Assembly: GCA_033296885.1 (NCBI GenBank)
Contig: MU863965.1
Location: 91,594 to 155,593 of the forward strand
Reading direction: 5' to 3'
DNA length: 64,000 nt
Source: Triangularia verruculosa
Lineage: Eukaryota > Ascomycota > Sordariomycetes > Sordariales > Podosporaceae
The position numbers were made by a program, and so were the translations under genes. The notes beneath the pieces are model-generated. The model made no database searches, was not told the DNA's origin, and worked only from the letters and a program-made list of their open reading frames with translations. Of this stretch, positions 11,301 through 20,875 are shown piece by piece. How positions within the stretch are numbered: the stretch's first letter is position 1; the number at the start of each line of letters is the position of its first letter.

Positions 11301-11776
11301 CGAAGGTCTCGGGGGAGAAGGAGAAGATCTTGTCGGAAAGCTTATAGGCAGCTTGCTGGACGAGAAGCTGGCTTGTCACGTAGGTTGGACCGGAGATGGA
11401 GCTGAGAGGGACGCTCTTCTCGAAGCCGGGGGCAACGCCTCCGGTGGTCTCTTCGTGCTTCAGTTGCATGTTGGCGTCGTTTTCGGGGCCGGGCAACTTG
11501 CCGGGGGTGTCAATGGCAAGAAGGGAGGGAGAAGAAGGAGGGGTACTCTTGAAGGCGTCTTCAAGAGCAAAGACTCGGCCGCTCGCGAAGTATCGAGGCA
11601 ATAACGTAGAAAGGGGCCCGGGGGTTGCCTCGAAGCGCTCACGAACTGAGTAGACAGAGAGAAGAGACGGCGCCAGCGGGAACAGCTGGTTATGAAGAAG
11701 GCGAGGAAAAAATTGGAGATGACTCGAGAAAAAAATATCAACCTACCGTTCTCCTCGGCCGGAGCAGCTTCCCCAT
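8308..11776 (-). CDS. MET10: assimilatory sulfite reductase [NADPH] flavoprotein, alpha subunit (MET10 type)
   Basis: This subunit passes electrons from NADPH via FAD to the hemoprotein (MET5-type) subunit, which reduces sulfite to sulfide for Cys/Met synthesis. The long exon encodes an N-terminal pyruvate:ferredoxin oxidoreductase-like region, then an FNR-like module. That module shows an FAD-binding RREYSIASA, the nucleotide loop GLGTGLAPFRAF, FYLCGP, and an aromatic C-terminus (GRYVLEVY). As in yeast MET10 there is no obvious separate FMN/flavodoxin domain. The start is uncertain: the open frame begins with TTG at 11601 and the first internal ATG is at 11469, but coding-like sequence continues to 11685. 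The model used here adds a 30-nt exon 11776-11747 (MGKLLRPRRT) spliced by a 61-nt GTAGGT...CAG intron to 11685-8308, giving 1135 aa. A long opposite-strand frame is a codon-bias shadow. Confidence 0.9.
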
Positions 11777-14054
11777 AAGTGCCGCATCTCGCAGCCAAAA
11801 TCTTGGGTAAAAGCAGTCTTTGGGGCGTTGGACCCTTGCTGCGATTCGAGGCTCGCGTTGATTGATGTCGATTGCGTGATTGCGAGCTAACCGCTTTTGG
11901 TGGAAATGTGGGGGGCCTTGGAGGTTTGAGATGTTGGTTTGTAATTCAAAAGTCAGCCAGGGTTGGGGTTGTAGCCTGCAAAATGCATCCTTTTTCGTGG
12001 CGATGTCGGCTGTCGGTGCTGGCGATTATTCGGCTTCTTTGACCGACAGCCGGCCAGGGACAATGTGTGCTTGTTAGGCCATCTTTTCTTTGTGGTTATG
12101 GCTGCCAGATCGGATCAACAACGGCGCGTCTTCAGCAACGACTTAACACAGGCTCCCCGAACGACTGCTCCGAGATCCTTTGTGGCTGCCAGGTCCTGCC
12201 CTCTCCAGATCGAATGATCCATGTTCAATTGTTCGGAGAGACCTTGCGATGTCGCAGTCTAGCGGCAATGACGTGATCTCAGCGGCGAATCTCAACTGCT
12301 GTGTGACTCTACCGTGGTGGGTATTCTAGAACAGTGTTGATCCTCACGAAGAGAGTCTCAACTCCGCCATATGGCCTCAGACAACCTGAGGGTTTCAGCC
12401 GGAATGGCTTCAAAGCTGTGAGAACAGGATTCCCATGCCCCTCCATCTCTTGGCATGCGGGTTGTGCACTGTCAGGCGGGGCACGTTTTGATGTGGGGGA
12501 ACGATTCTGTGGGGGATGTGGACATCACCTATCGCTGCACAACATCAAATACATATTGCGAATGCGAAGCACCTGCTGAGGACGGTGGCAGTGAGACAAT
12601 ACGGAAACAAATTACTGGAGAAACATGACCATTGAGTGGAATCTTGTGCATGTGGGATGGAAACAATCTAATAATATTCTATCTATGTTACGTCGTGGGG
12701 ATACAGTAGGCTTCTAGATGCATTCCCGTTCAAGTTGCTGTCCCATGAACACAACCACCCTAAAATTGTCGGGAAAAGGCAAAAAGAACACGGCCATCAG
12801 AATCGGATATGGCACCCGGGGAGAGGAGGGCGGAGCATCGACCAGAGACTTCCAGACCCCGTGAGCTGGAAGCACCCCGGAACCAGCCAAAGGACCCCAT
12901 GCGTCATTGATTTTGAACTCACATGCGGCCCGGGTCGGTAGCGGTAGGTGTGGTTGGAACTGGACCATGAGATGTGATGTATATGCCCGGTCAGGGGCAT
13001 CTCCATGCTGCGGCTTTTGTGCGGCGCGCTGTGCCAATCATCTGCAGTAGGCCCCGGCTACCCGCAAGACGGCCACTGTCAAAATGCAAGCCACACACGG
13101 CCCCTATCAAAAGCAACTGGCCTTGGCGTTGTCGGCACCCGACGACATGTCTTCCAACTTCGAGACCCTTCCGAGAGAATGCACCCAGGGATTATTCAAT
13201 GACTAATTCTGCCGCCAGAATGACTGGCCCAGACCGGAGCGAGTTCAAGATTTGTGCACCAAGATGGACAAAGGCAGCGTTGATAGACGCGGTCGGCAAG
13301 TGCCGGCAGGGCCCGCTATCATCTGACCTCAATCGAAGTATCGAAGATAGACTTCAAGATGTCGGCCAACAATCCTGATTACCAAGGGACACGGTGGGTC
13401 TGGCTGGCCAGATGATACCTCAGGGAAGGCATGGTCGACTTCAGTCTGCAAAGTCCTGCGCAAGCGTGCCGCCACAGAGACGATGCACCCAGCGAGAACT
13501 CTATCCGCCTGCGTCAATTGTGCGGAAAACTGGTCAACAAATTCATGGCTCCCCCAGTGCCACCCGACCTGTTCACCCAAACTTTTATTATCTTCCCAAT
13601 CTCCGCTGCTCACGCCTGCTTGAGCTTCCCCATTACACCTCGCCCGCTCATCATCGGACGGGACCTTTCAATCGCCCACAGACGCAGAGAGAACCAGAGC
13701 ACCAGGCGCAAAACACTCGGACTAGGCACACATTCCTGCCTTACGACCACCTGTTTCCGGCCGCTTCTCGGAATCACTGCTGCTCCAAGCACCCCACAGC
13801 CCAAACAGGACACTTCTGTGCAGGATTTGACGACCTTGGCGACTTCAGGCTATATCGCGCCTCTGCTCGCTACAGGTCCGCACTTCCTATAACGGACACT
13901 GCTACTATATGCCCGTTGCACATCACCACTCACATCGCTACTCCCCGTGCCCAAGGCTCGGCATCTGGTAGCCGACGGATGACAGCCCACCGTTGGTACA
14001 TCATAGAGTCACCCACCGTCGTTGTACCCGGCAGACAAGCCCAATCTATCCGCC
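11777..14054. other. long intergenic / divergent promoter region
   Basis: About 2.3 kb between the divergently transcribed sulfite reductase and copper ATPase genes. It contains only short frames without motifs. A 234-codon plus frame at 13394-14098 is Pro/His/Arg-rich, overlaps the ATPase start in another frame and looks like non-coding upstream sequence. I see no RNA gene. Confidence 0.55.
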
Positions 14055-17000
14055 ATGGCACCGGCCAGCGGCACACGAGCGCCCGCCGCGCCGACTGAGA
14101 CTGCCACGACCTCATTCCTCCTCACCAACATGCACTGTCCCACTTGTGTCTCGACTATAAAGAGTGTCTTACTCGAGTATGGCGACGGCCACCTGGTCAG
14201 ATGGGTTTCACCGAACATCGTTACGTCCGTGGTCACTGTTGAACACAGTCCAGCCGCCTCCCTCCAGCACATGCATAAACTACTAGAGGAGAACGGCTTT
14301 GAGGTATGCGGTGTCACAACATCGTCTGGTAACATATCAGATCTCGACATGGGGATGGAAATGGAAGACCTCCATCGCAACGGGGAAGGCAGCTCCTCTC
14401 ATAGTCAGCCGTCCGGCTCGGCACTCGCCCGGTGGATGAACCCCTTCCGGTCCCTTACCTCACAGCCCGAGAAAGTCAAAGCCCATCTTCAGAACTGCGC
14501 GCACTGTCGAGCCTCAAAGGAGCGTGGACTTGACGAAATGCATCATGTTGAGACCGCCTTGCCAGTGAGGACCAGTACAAACAACACTAGCTTCTCAGAG
14601 CTACACGAAAAGAGCCCACAAACCTTCATCGCAATCGAAAGTGCCGACGCCTTGCCATCACAACCGATATGGAGAGCCACGCTTGCAGTTGGAGGGATGA
14701 CTTGTGGAGCATGCGTCAACATGATATCGGAGGGTCTCAAGCAGTATGGTTGGATTTCCAAAACCAATGTCAACCTGCTCACCAACAGCGCGACCATCGA
14801 CCTGACGGAGCCAAATCGCACGGATGACCTGGTTCGAGCCATCGAGGAGCTGGGATATGAGGCCACACTCAGCGAGGTTGTTGCCATTCAACCAAACAAG
14901 CGGAGGACGAACTCGGACACATGGCAGGCCACAGTTGCCATTGGCGGCATGACTTGCGCATCATGCACGAATGGAATTACTGAAGGACTGAAGAAGCTGG
15001 ATTGGATCGACGATGTTGTGGTGAACCTGCTCTCCAACAGTGCCACGGTTAAGTTCCATGGCCAGCACAACGCCCCCAGGATTGTTGAAGCCATCGAGGA
15101 ATTGGGATTCGATGCGGTTGCCGATAGTCTGGTCAGTTTGGACGAGAAATTGGCGGGACAGAACGAAAGAGCGGTCGAGATTCGGATAGATGGCTTGCAT
15201 TGCAATCTCTGCCCGGCCCGTGTGGTCAACTGTCTTGCTGGGTTTCGACGTCAACTGGAGATCAACAGCCCTCCCACCCGTTCTCGCCCGATTATTAAGG
15301 TCACATACGTTCCAGATGCCCCTTCTTTCACCGTTCGCCAAATTCTAGCTGCGATCGAGGCCAGTGACCCGGGATTCAGGGCGTCCATCTATCACCCTCC
15401 ATCGCTGGAGGAAAGATCTAAACTCATCCAACAAAGACATCAGAGGGCGCTCGCATACCGTGTCCTAGGAACCTTTCTTGTTGCCATCCCGACCTTCGTC
15501 ATTGGTATCGTCTACATGATGTTCATTCCCCACGAGAAGGCACATCACCTGATGTCTCCTTGGACCTCTGGCATCAGCCGAGCTCAAATCGCACTCTTCA
15601 TTCTTGCCACACCTGTATATTTTTTCGCTGCCGACGTCTTTCACAAGAGCGCTTTCAAGGAAATCAAAACGTTGTGGCGTCCTGGTAGCAGGGTCCCAAT
15701 TCTCAAGCGCTTTTACAAGTTTGGCAGCATGAACACGCTGATGTCCCTTGGCACCACCATCGCCTACGTTGCATCGGTTTGCCAAATGATCGCCGCCTGG
15801 GCGACTGGTGCTGCAGAAACACACGACGGCAACTTCTACTATGACACAGTGGTGTTTTTGACGCTCTTCTTGCTTATGGGAAGATATATCGAAAGTTACA
15901 GCAAGAAGCGGACTGGTGATGCAGTGGAACTGCTGGCTAAGTTGAGGCCTACTACCGCTATTTTGGTAGATGGGTATGGGACTACAAAGGAGGGGGATGA
16001 GGTCGTCAAGGCGGATTTGCTCGACTTTGGGGACATTGTGCGCGTTCCACACGGGGCGTCACCTCCTTCTGATGGTGTGGTCATCAGTGGAGACAGCAGC
16101 TTTGATGAATCCAGCTTGACGGGCGAGTCGAGGTTGGTGAAGAAGGTATCTGGAGATCAGGTCTTCTCAGGGACGGTCAACAAGGGGTCTTCGCTTTTGG
16201 TGAGGATTACTGGTGTTGCTGGCCACTCGCTGTTGGATCAGATCGTCAGTGTGGTTCGAGAGGGTCAGACGAAGCAGGCCAAGATTGAGCGCGTTGCTGA
16301 CTACCTGACGTCGTACTTTGTCCCTTCCATCACAGCGTTTGCTATTCTCACATGGATCGTCTGGATGTCCTTGGGGTATGGGGGCCGCCTCCCAGAACAC
16401 TTTTTAAGTGATACTACGGGTGGATGGATTGCGTTCTCGCTTCAGTTTGCCATTGCTGTTTTTGTGGTAGCATGTCCATGTGGTCTTGGTCTTGCAGCAC
16501 CAACAGCCATCTTTGTCGGAAGCGGTCTTGCCGCAAATCATGGAATCCTGGCCAAGGGTGGCGGTGAGGCGTTCGAGAAGGCGAGCCGGATTGACTGTGT
16601 GGTCTTTGACAAGACTGGCACATTGACAACGGGAGGAGAACCAAGAATCACGGACTCGGAGATTTATGCTGAACGCACACCTGAAAAGAAGACATTATTG
16701 GCCGCTCTGAAGGCGGTCGAAGAGAATAGCAGTCACCCCATTGCCAGGGCCATCATCTCATTCTGCAACGCCGAGGAGGACTTGCCCAAGGTCACTGCCG
16801 ACAGTCTACACGAGCTCCCTGGGAAGGGCATGAAGGCGGTATGTCAACCGACTGCCCCTGAAACTTTGTTCGAGTTGATCGTCGGCAACGAGGCTTTGAT
16901 GAAAGACTTTGGTGTCGCTATCTCATCTGAGGTCGAACGGAGTCTTGAGAAGTGGAAGCAAGAGGCCAAATCTATCGCTCTCATTGCCACCAAGGCTCTA

Positions 17001-17702
17001 CAAGATCCCGCCTCGACCACCTGGGCACTCGCTGCCGCTCTCTCCATCTCAGATCCCATCCGTCCCGAAGCCAAGGTCGTCATCGCCGCGCTTCAAGAGT
17101 CCGGCACCCGAGTTTGGATGCTCTCTGGTGACAACCCTACCACCGCCACCGCAGTCGCCCAGCAGCTCGGTATTCCCGCAGGCCAAGTCATCGCTGGTGT
17201 ACTCCCCGCTGGCAAGGCCGATCAGATCAAATACCTCCAACAAACCGTCAAGGCACGAAAAGGCAAAAACACCGAATCCGACACGGAACGCGCTATGATC
17301 GCCATGGTAGGAGACGGCATCAACGACAGCCCTGCCCTCGCCACGGCAGATGTCGGCATTGCCATCGGCTCCGGGTCAGACGTTGCTATCAGCAGCGCAG
17401 ACTTTGTGCTGGTGAAATCCGACCTCAAGAAGGTGGTGACGCTGCTGGATCTGTCGAGGACGGTATTTAGGAGGATCAAGATCAATTTTGGGTGGGCGAT
17501 TGTGTACAACACGGTCATGATTCCTGTGGCGGCGGGTGTTTTCTATCCTATTGTGAGCAACGGGAAGCATGTGAGCTTGGATCCAGCATGGGCGGCGTTG
17601 GCGATGGCGTTGAGTAGCATCAGCGTTGTGGTGAGTTCGTTGGCGTTGAGGTGGCCGTGGGTTGGGTTCAGGGAGAGGAAGTTGACGGTCAACAATCACT
17701 GA
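14055..17702 (+). CDS. copper-transporting P1B-type ATPase (CCC2/ATP7 family)
   Basis: Intron-free, 1215 aa. The frame is open to a TTG at 14022, but the ATG at 14055 sits in a strong context (CGCCATGG). The enzyme pumps Cu(I) into the late secretory pathway for loading of oxidases. N-terminal metal-binding modules carry CxxC at about residues 28-31 (MHCPTC), 213 (GMTCGAC) and 298 (GMTCASC), with a degenerate fourth at about 379 (LHCNLC). An extra CxxC (NCAHC) lies in the linker after the first. Membrane helices begin near residue 470. The transport motif CPC is at 807-809, the phosphorylated Asp of DKTGTLT at 852, the SSHP nucleotide motif near 892, and GDGIND near 1087. All catalytic elements are intact. 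The number of modules is above that of yeast Ccc2 (two) and is usual for filamentous fungi. Confidence 0.95.
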   Translation: MAPASGTRAPAAPTETATTSFLLTNMHCPTCVSTIKSVLLEYGDGHLVRWVSPNIVTSVVTVEHSPAASLQHMHKLLEENGFEVCGVTTSSGNISDLDMGMEMEDLHRNGEGSSSHSQPSGSALARWMNPFRSLTSQPEKVKAHLQNCAHCRASKERGLDEMHHVETALPVRTSTNNTSFSELHEKSPQTFIAIESADALPSQPIWRATLAVGGMTCGACVNMISEGLKQYGWISKTNVNLLTNSATIDLTEPNRTDDLVRAIEELGYEATLSEVVAIQPNKRRTNSDTWQATVAIGGMTCASCTNGITEGLKKLDWIDDVVVNLLSNSATVKFHGQHNAPRIVEAIEELGFDAVADSLVSLDEKLAGQNERAVEIRIDGLHCNLCPARVVNCLAGFRRQLEINSPPTRSRPIIKVTYVPDAPSFTVRQILAAIEASDPGFRASIYHPPSLEERSKLIQQRHQRALAYRVLGTFLVAIPTFVIGIVYMMFIPHEKAHHLMSPWTSGISRAQIALFILATPVYFFAADVFHKSAFKEIKTLWRPGSRVPILKRFYKFGSMNTLMSLGTTIAYVASVCQMIAAWATGAAETHDGNFYYDTVVFLTLFLLMGRYIESYSKKRTGDAVELLAKLRPTTAILVDGYGTTKEGDEVVKADLLDFGDIVRVPHGASPPSDGVVISGDSSFDESSLTGESRLVKKVSGDQVFSGTVNKGSSLLVRITGVAGHSLLDQIVSVVREGQTKQAKIERVADYLTSYFVPSITAFAILTWIVWMSLGYGGRLPEHFLSDTTGGWIAFSLQFAIAVFVVACPCGLGLAAPTAIFVGSGLAANHGILAKGGGEAFEKASRIDCVVFDKTGTLTTGGEPRITDSEIYAERTPEKKTLLAALKAVEENSSHPIARAIISFCNAEEDLPKVTADSLHELPGKGMKAVCQPTAPETLFELIVGNEALMKDFGVAISSEVERSLEKWKQEAKSIALIATKALQDPASTTWALAAALSISDPIRPEAKVVIAALQESGTRVWMLSGDNPTTATAVAQQLGIPAGQVIAGVLPAGKADQIKYLQQTVKARKGKNTESDTERAMIAMVGDGINDSPALATADVGIAIGSGSDVAISSADFVLVKSDLKKVVTLLDLSRTVFRRIKINFGWAIVYNTVMIPVAAGVFYPIVSNGKHVSLDPAWAALAMALSSISVVVSSLALRWPWVGFRERKLTVNNH

Positions 17703-18553
17703 ACGGGAGAGAGGGGAAAGAGAAGAAGAGGAAATACATATGGCGATGGAAATGATACCCCAGGTACAAACGGAGAAATTACTAGGTTCATGTATGAAGA
17801 TACGGCTTCATATGGTTTTATGGGGGGGTTGGTACCGAGCGAATATCACGAGATAGCGCGGGTTATATGGCGTTTTCTGTGCATATGAAATACTAGTTTT
17901 GTAATGAATTGGATATTGGACTTGAGATACGGAGTAGTTGACAGGATGCCCGCCTGCGAAGTGCCGTGATGATGTCAGTCAGGTTTGATGTTTTAGGGGG
18001 TGCCCAGCGCACGGTCCAGGGGTTGGAGCTGCTAAGGCGGAGCAGGTTTAGCTCGATCTGCCCTGGTGGTGAACCTGGAATTATTTGCAGACTTCAACAG
18101 CCCCGGGCTTTGACAACGCAAGCAATTGTGCTTTTATCATCCACCGGTATTTTGGGTTTCCATTTGCTCTAAAACTCGACTTCTTTTCACTTGCAATCCG
18201 ATCAACAGTCCAAACGTTCTGCGTCTTTCTTCGATACCCGACCTTTCCCCTTCCAGCACCACCATCTTATCTTTTTTAGCGCCCGTAGTGGGGGTAAACA
18301 GTCGCCCTGGGAGACAAGGTTGCGCTGTGCCGCATGGAACCTACAGCCAATTCCACAGTGCCGGACCTGCAGTGCTCATCACTTTTTTTCCCACAGCCAG
18401 CCAGCCAGCCAGCGAGACAGAAGCCGGACCTACCAAATCGAAGCGTGGGGAAGCACCCGACCGCGACCTGCTGAATTCCAACCGATCGCATTTTCCCGAC
18501 GCGCCGCCCGCCCACCCCAAAGCCAAGTTTCTTGTTTTCTCTCTCTTCCCACA
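17703..18553. other. intergenic / 5' leader of the C3HC gene
   Basis: The reading frame of the following gene is open back to 18191, but that stretch is low-complexity and the protein-like start is the ATG at 18554, so I treat it as leader. Otherwise there is nothing recognisable. A short ccag repeat (agccagccagccagcc) lies near 18397-18412. Confidence 0.5.
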
Positions 18554-20161
18554 ATGAACGCAACAGTAAAACGAAAGTTCAACGCCCTGGTGCAAGGCAT
18601 TGGAAACAGCTCCCCTTCTTCTACGATTGAAACCGATTCTTCCGCGTCGCCGCTTTCGGTACGATCAACGCCTGGTTTAGGATTGACGAGGACGATGACG
18701 GCGGAGGATATCCTCAACAAGAGGCGACGCGTTGGAACAGGCGGGGGTACTGCTTCGCCGACACCGTCGAGATTCATGACACCGCAGGCGCAGAGGACGG
18801 GGATTCTGGGGACGACAAGTCCGGCGAGTAGTATTCGGTTGATGGGAAGTACTGATGGGGGGACGACGACGATTTCGAATGTTTCGTTGAGGAAGTTTAC
18901 GCCGAGGGGGAGTCCTGTTTCGAGGGGGTCGCCGTCGGTGAAGGGGGAGGAAACTGGGAAGAAGCAGCCGCCAAAGTACTGTCCGGCGGATAGAGGGGAG
19001 CTGCTGAGGCGGTTGGCGACGTTTCAGGAGTTGACGGATTGGACGCCGAAGCCGGAGCGGATTAGTGAGATTGAGTGGGCGAAGAGGGGATGGGTTTGCC
19101 TTGGCAAGGAGAGGGTGAGGTGTACGCTTTGTGAGAGGGAGTTGGTGGTTAAGATTGGGAGGGGAAGAGAGGTGGAAGGGGAGGTTGGGCGGGAGATGGA
19201 GTTGGAGGTTATCAAGAGGTATGAGAACTTGATGGACGAGGAGGGGCACGGGGAGGGGTGTTTGTGGAGGGGGAGGGAGAGGGGGTGTGACGATTCATTG
19301 CTGAGGCTGCCGTTGCCGAATTCGAAGTGGGCGTTGACGTCGCTGCGGCAAAGGTATGACGAGATGTGTCAGAGGAAGGACTTTTTGCCGTATGAGTTCA
19401 ATTTGAGGTTGGCGGAGGGGTTGGATCTCGAGGTCGTGATAGGGCAATTGCCGACGACGTTCTTCACGGATCCAAAGCCAGCAGATGGGGGGGAAAGGAA
19501 GGAAGGGGAGGTGAATAGGCCGGCGCTGGCTTTGGCGCTGATGGGGTGGCAGGGGTTGACGAATCCACGGTTGGGTAATGCGTCGATTCCGAATAGTGCG
19601 AGCTGTCATTCTTGTTTACGACGGCTGGGGCTTTGGATGTTCAAGTCTAGACGGATCAACCCCGAGACGAACGAAGTTTTGGAGCCGGCGCCGATGGACC
19701 ATCTTGATCCGGTGAGGGAACACAGGTTTTTCTGCCCGTGGAAGAATGCGGAGATGCAGAGGAATCCAGGGGCGAAGCTATTGCCAAAGGGAGAAAAGGA
19801 GAAGCCAGCTTGGGAGGTAGTTTTGGAGGTGTTGAAAAACGAGAGTTTTATTAGGGAAAGAGTGGAAGGGACGGGGGGAGGCCAGCATGGGAGGAGTAAG
19901 AGTAGTGCTGCTGCTGTTGGGACTGCTAAGACACCGGAAAGGCCACGGCCGACGACTGCGGGGGGAACACCCAGGGAGGATGGGGACGATGAAGGGGTGG
20001 GACAGGAAGAGGAGGAGGAGGCGAGGAAGAAGAAGGATCAAGATGTTATGAGCCGGTTGAGGAGGGTGAAGAGTTTGTTTAATACTAAGGGCGGAAAGCT
20101 ATCAAAGAGGCTGGGGAGTAGTCGGCCTGGGACTTCGGGGTCGGTGGCGCCCGGGGAGTGA
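18554..20161 (+). CDS. C3HC zinc-finger / Rsm1-like (NIPA-like) nuclear protein
   Basis: Intron-free, 535 aa from MNATVKRKFNAL. It has a Ser/Thr/Pro-rich N-terminus (to about residue 135), then a C3HC zinc-finger region starting KYCPADRGELLRRLATF and including W(V/T)CxGK...RCTLCERE with later His/Cys in EGHGEGCLW. A second BIR-like zinc region (Rsm1 C-terminal type) has SASCHSCLRRLGLW near residue 350, then HLDPVREHRFFCPW near 385. The C-terminal tail is low-complexity with an acidic run (QEEEEEARKK). Fission yeast Rsm1 is linked to mRNA export and mammalian NIPA/ZC3HC1 to nuclear basket assembly; the specific role here is inferred. The third codon position is strikingly G-rich compared with the flanking genes. 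The frame also reads upstream to 18191, but that part is low-complexity. Confidence 0.85.
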   Translation: MNATVKRKFNALVQGIGNSSPSSTIETDSSASPLSVRSTPGLGLTRTMTAEDILNKRRRVGTGGGTASPTPSRFMTPQAQRTGILGTTSPASSIRLMGSTDGGTTTISNVSLRKFTPRGSPVSRGSPSVKGEETGKKQPPKYCPADRGELLRRLATFQELTDWTPKPERISEIEWAKRGWVCLGKERVRCTLCERELVVKIGRGREVEGEVGREMELEVIKRYENLMDEEGHGEGCLWRGRERGCDDSLLRLPLPNSKWALTSLRQRYDEMCQRKDFLPYEFNLRLAEGLDLEVVIGQLPTTFFTDPKPADGGERKEGEVNRPALALALMGWQGLTNPRLGNASIPNSASCHSCLRRLGLWMFKSRRINPETNEVLEPAPMDHLDPVREHRFFCPWKNAEMQRNPGAKLLPKGEKEKPAWEVVLEVLKNESFIRERVEGTGGGQHGRSKSSAAAVGTAKTPERPRPTTAGGTPREDGDDEGVGQEEEEEARKKKDQDVMSRLRRVKSLFNTKGGKLSKRLGSSRPGTSGSVAPGE

Positions 20162-20875
20162 TAGGATGGGTTATCAGGTATAGGAGGGTGTTTGTGTCAA
20201 CATTGAATTGTTCATGATGAAGCTTGACGGTATAATTTGGTGGAGCAGGATAGCAAGCTGGTCAAGGGTGTTTGTCTGTAATATTTCAATGCCACTGCTG
20301 GTCATTGACCATGATAACGAGCATTTCGACTATGAAGTTTGGCTCGCTGGTTGGTACTTTTCTCGAAGCTGATCATGGCAAGCGTGGCCTTGCTGAGTCG
20401 GGGGGTGCTCTCGCTCTCACAGTGCTGTCACCAAATGGCCATGCAGCAGCGCCAAGACTTGACTTCAGAGTGGGCCGTCTTGCAGGTAGATTGCCAAGAC
20501 CGCATAGCGTAACGCTGCGAGCTGAGGGTCCAGTGCGAGTGCCGCATCGCAATCGCTGACCGCGAGCAGTTCACCATCTTCAACCCGCCAAACTCGCAAT
20601 CGTTCCTCAACCCGCCCTTCCTCTTCCATCGTTCAAAGCCTGCAACTTGGAATATCTGACGGACGATTCCGCAAGATTGCTACTGCTAAATCAATCGCTC
20701 AAACCATCGAACAAGGAGCGCTGCAACACTCCTGCAGTGTCCCGTCGCCCGTGTCTCGCCCTCCCCGCTGTCGCTCAACCCACCCAGCAAAAGCAGCGCT
20801 CTGCATCGTCCGTCTCGATATCAGCCCGACGCCTGCGTCCTGCCACCCAACTCTACAACCATCGATTTCCATGTC
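20162..20875. other. intergenic
   Basis: No coding frame beyond about 100 codons and no motif is seen. This is the promoter and leader of the HECT ligase gene. Confidence 0.5.

Noticed and set aside
13394..14098. 234-codon plus frame upstream of the copper ATPase
   Set aside because: It runs through the ATPase start in another frame, is rich in Pro, His, Arg and Thr with no motif, and matches promoter/leader sequence better.
18677..19249. 190-codon Pro/Arg/Leu-rich frame antisense to the C3HC gene
   Set aside because: Composition artefact of the G-ending codon bias on the sense strand.
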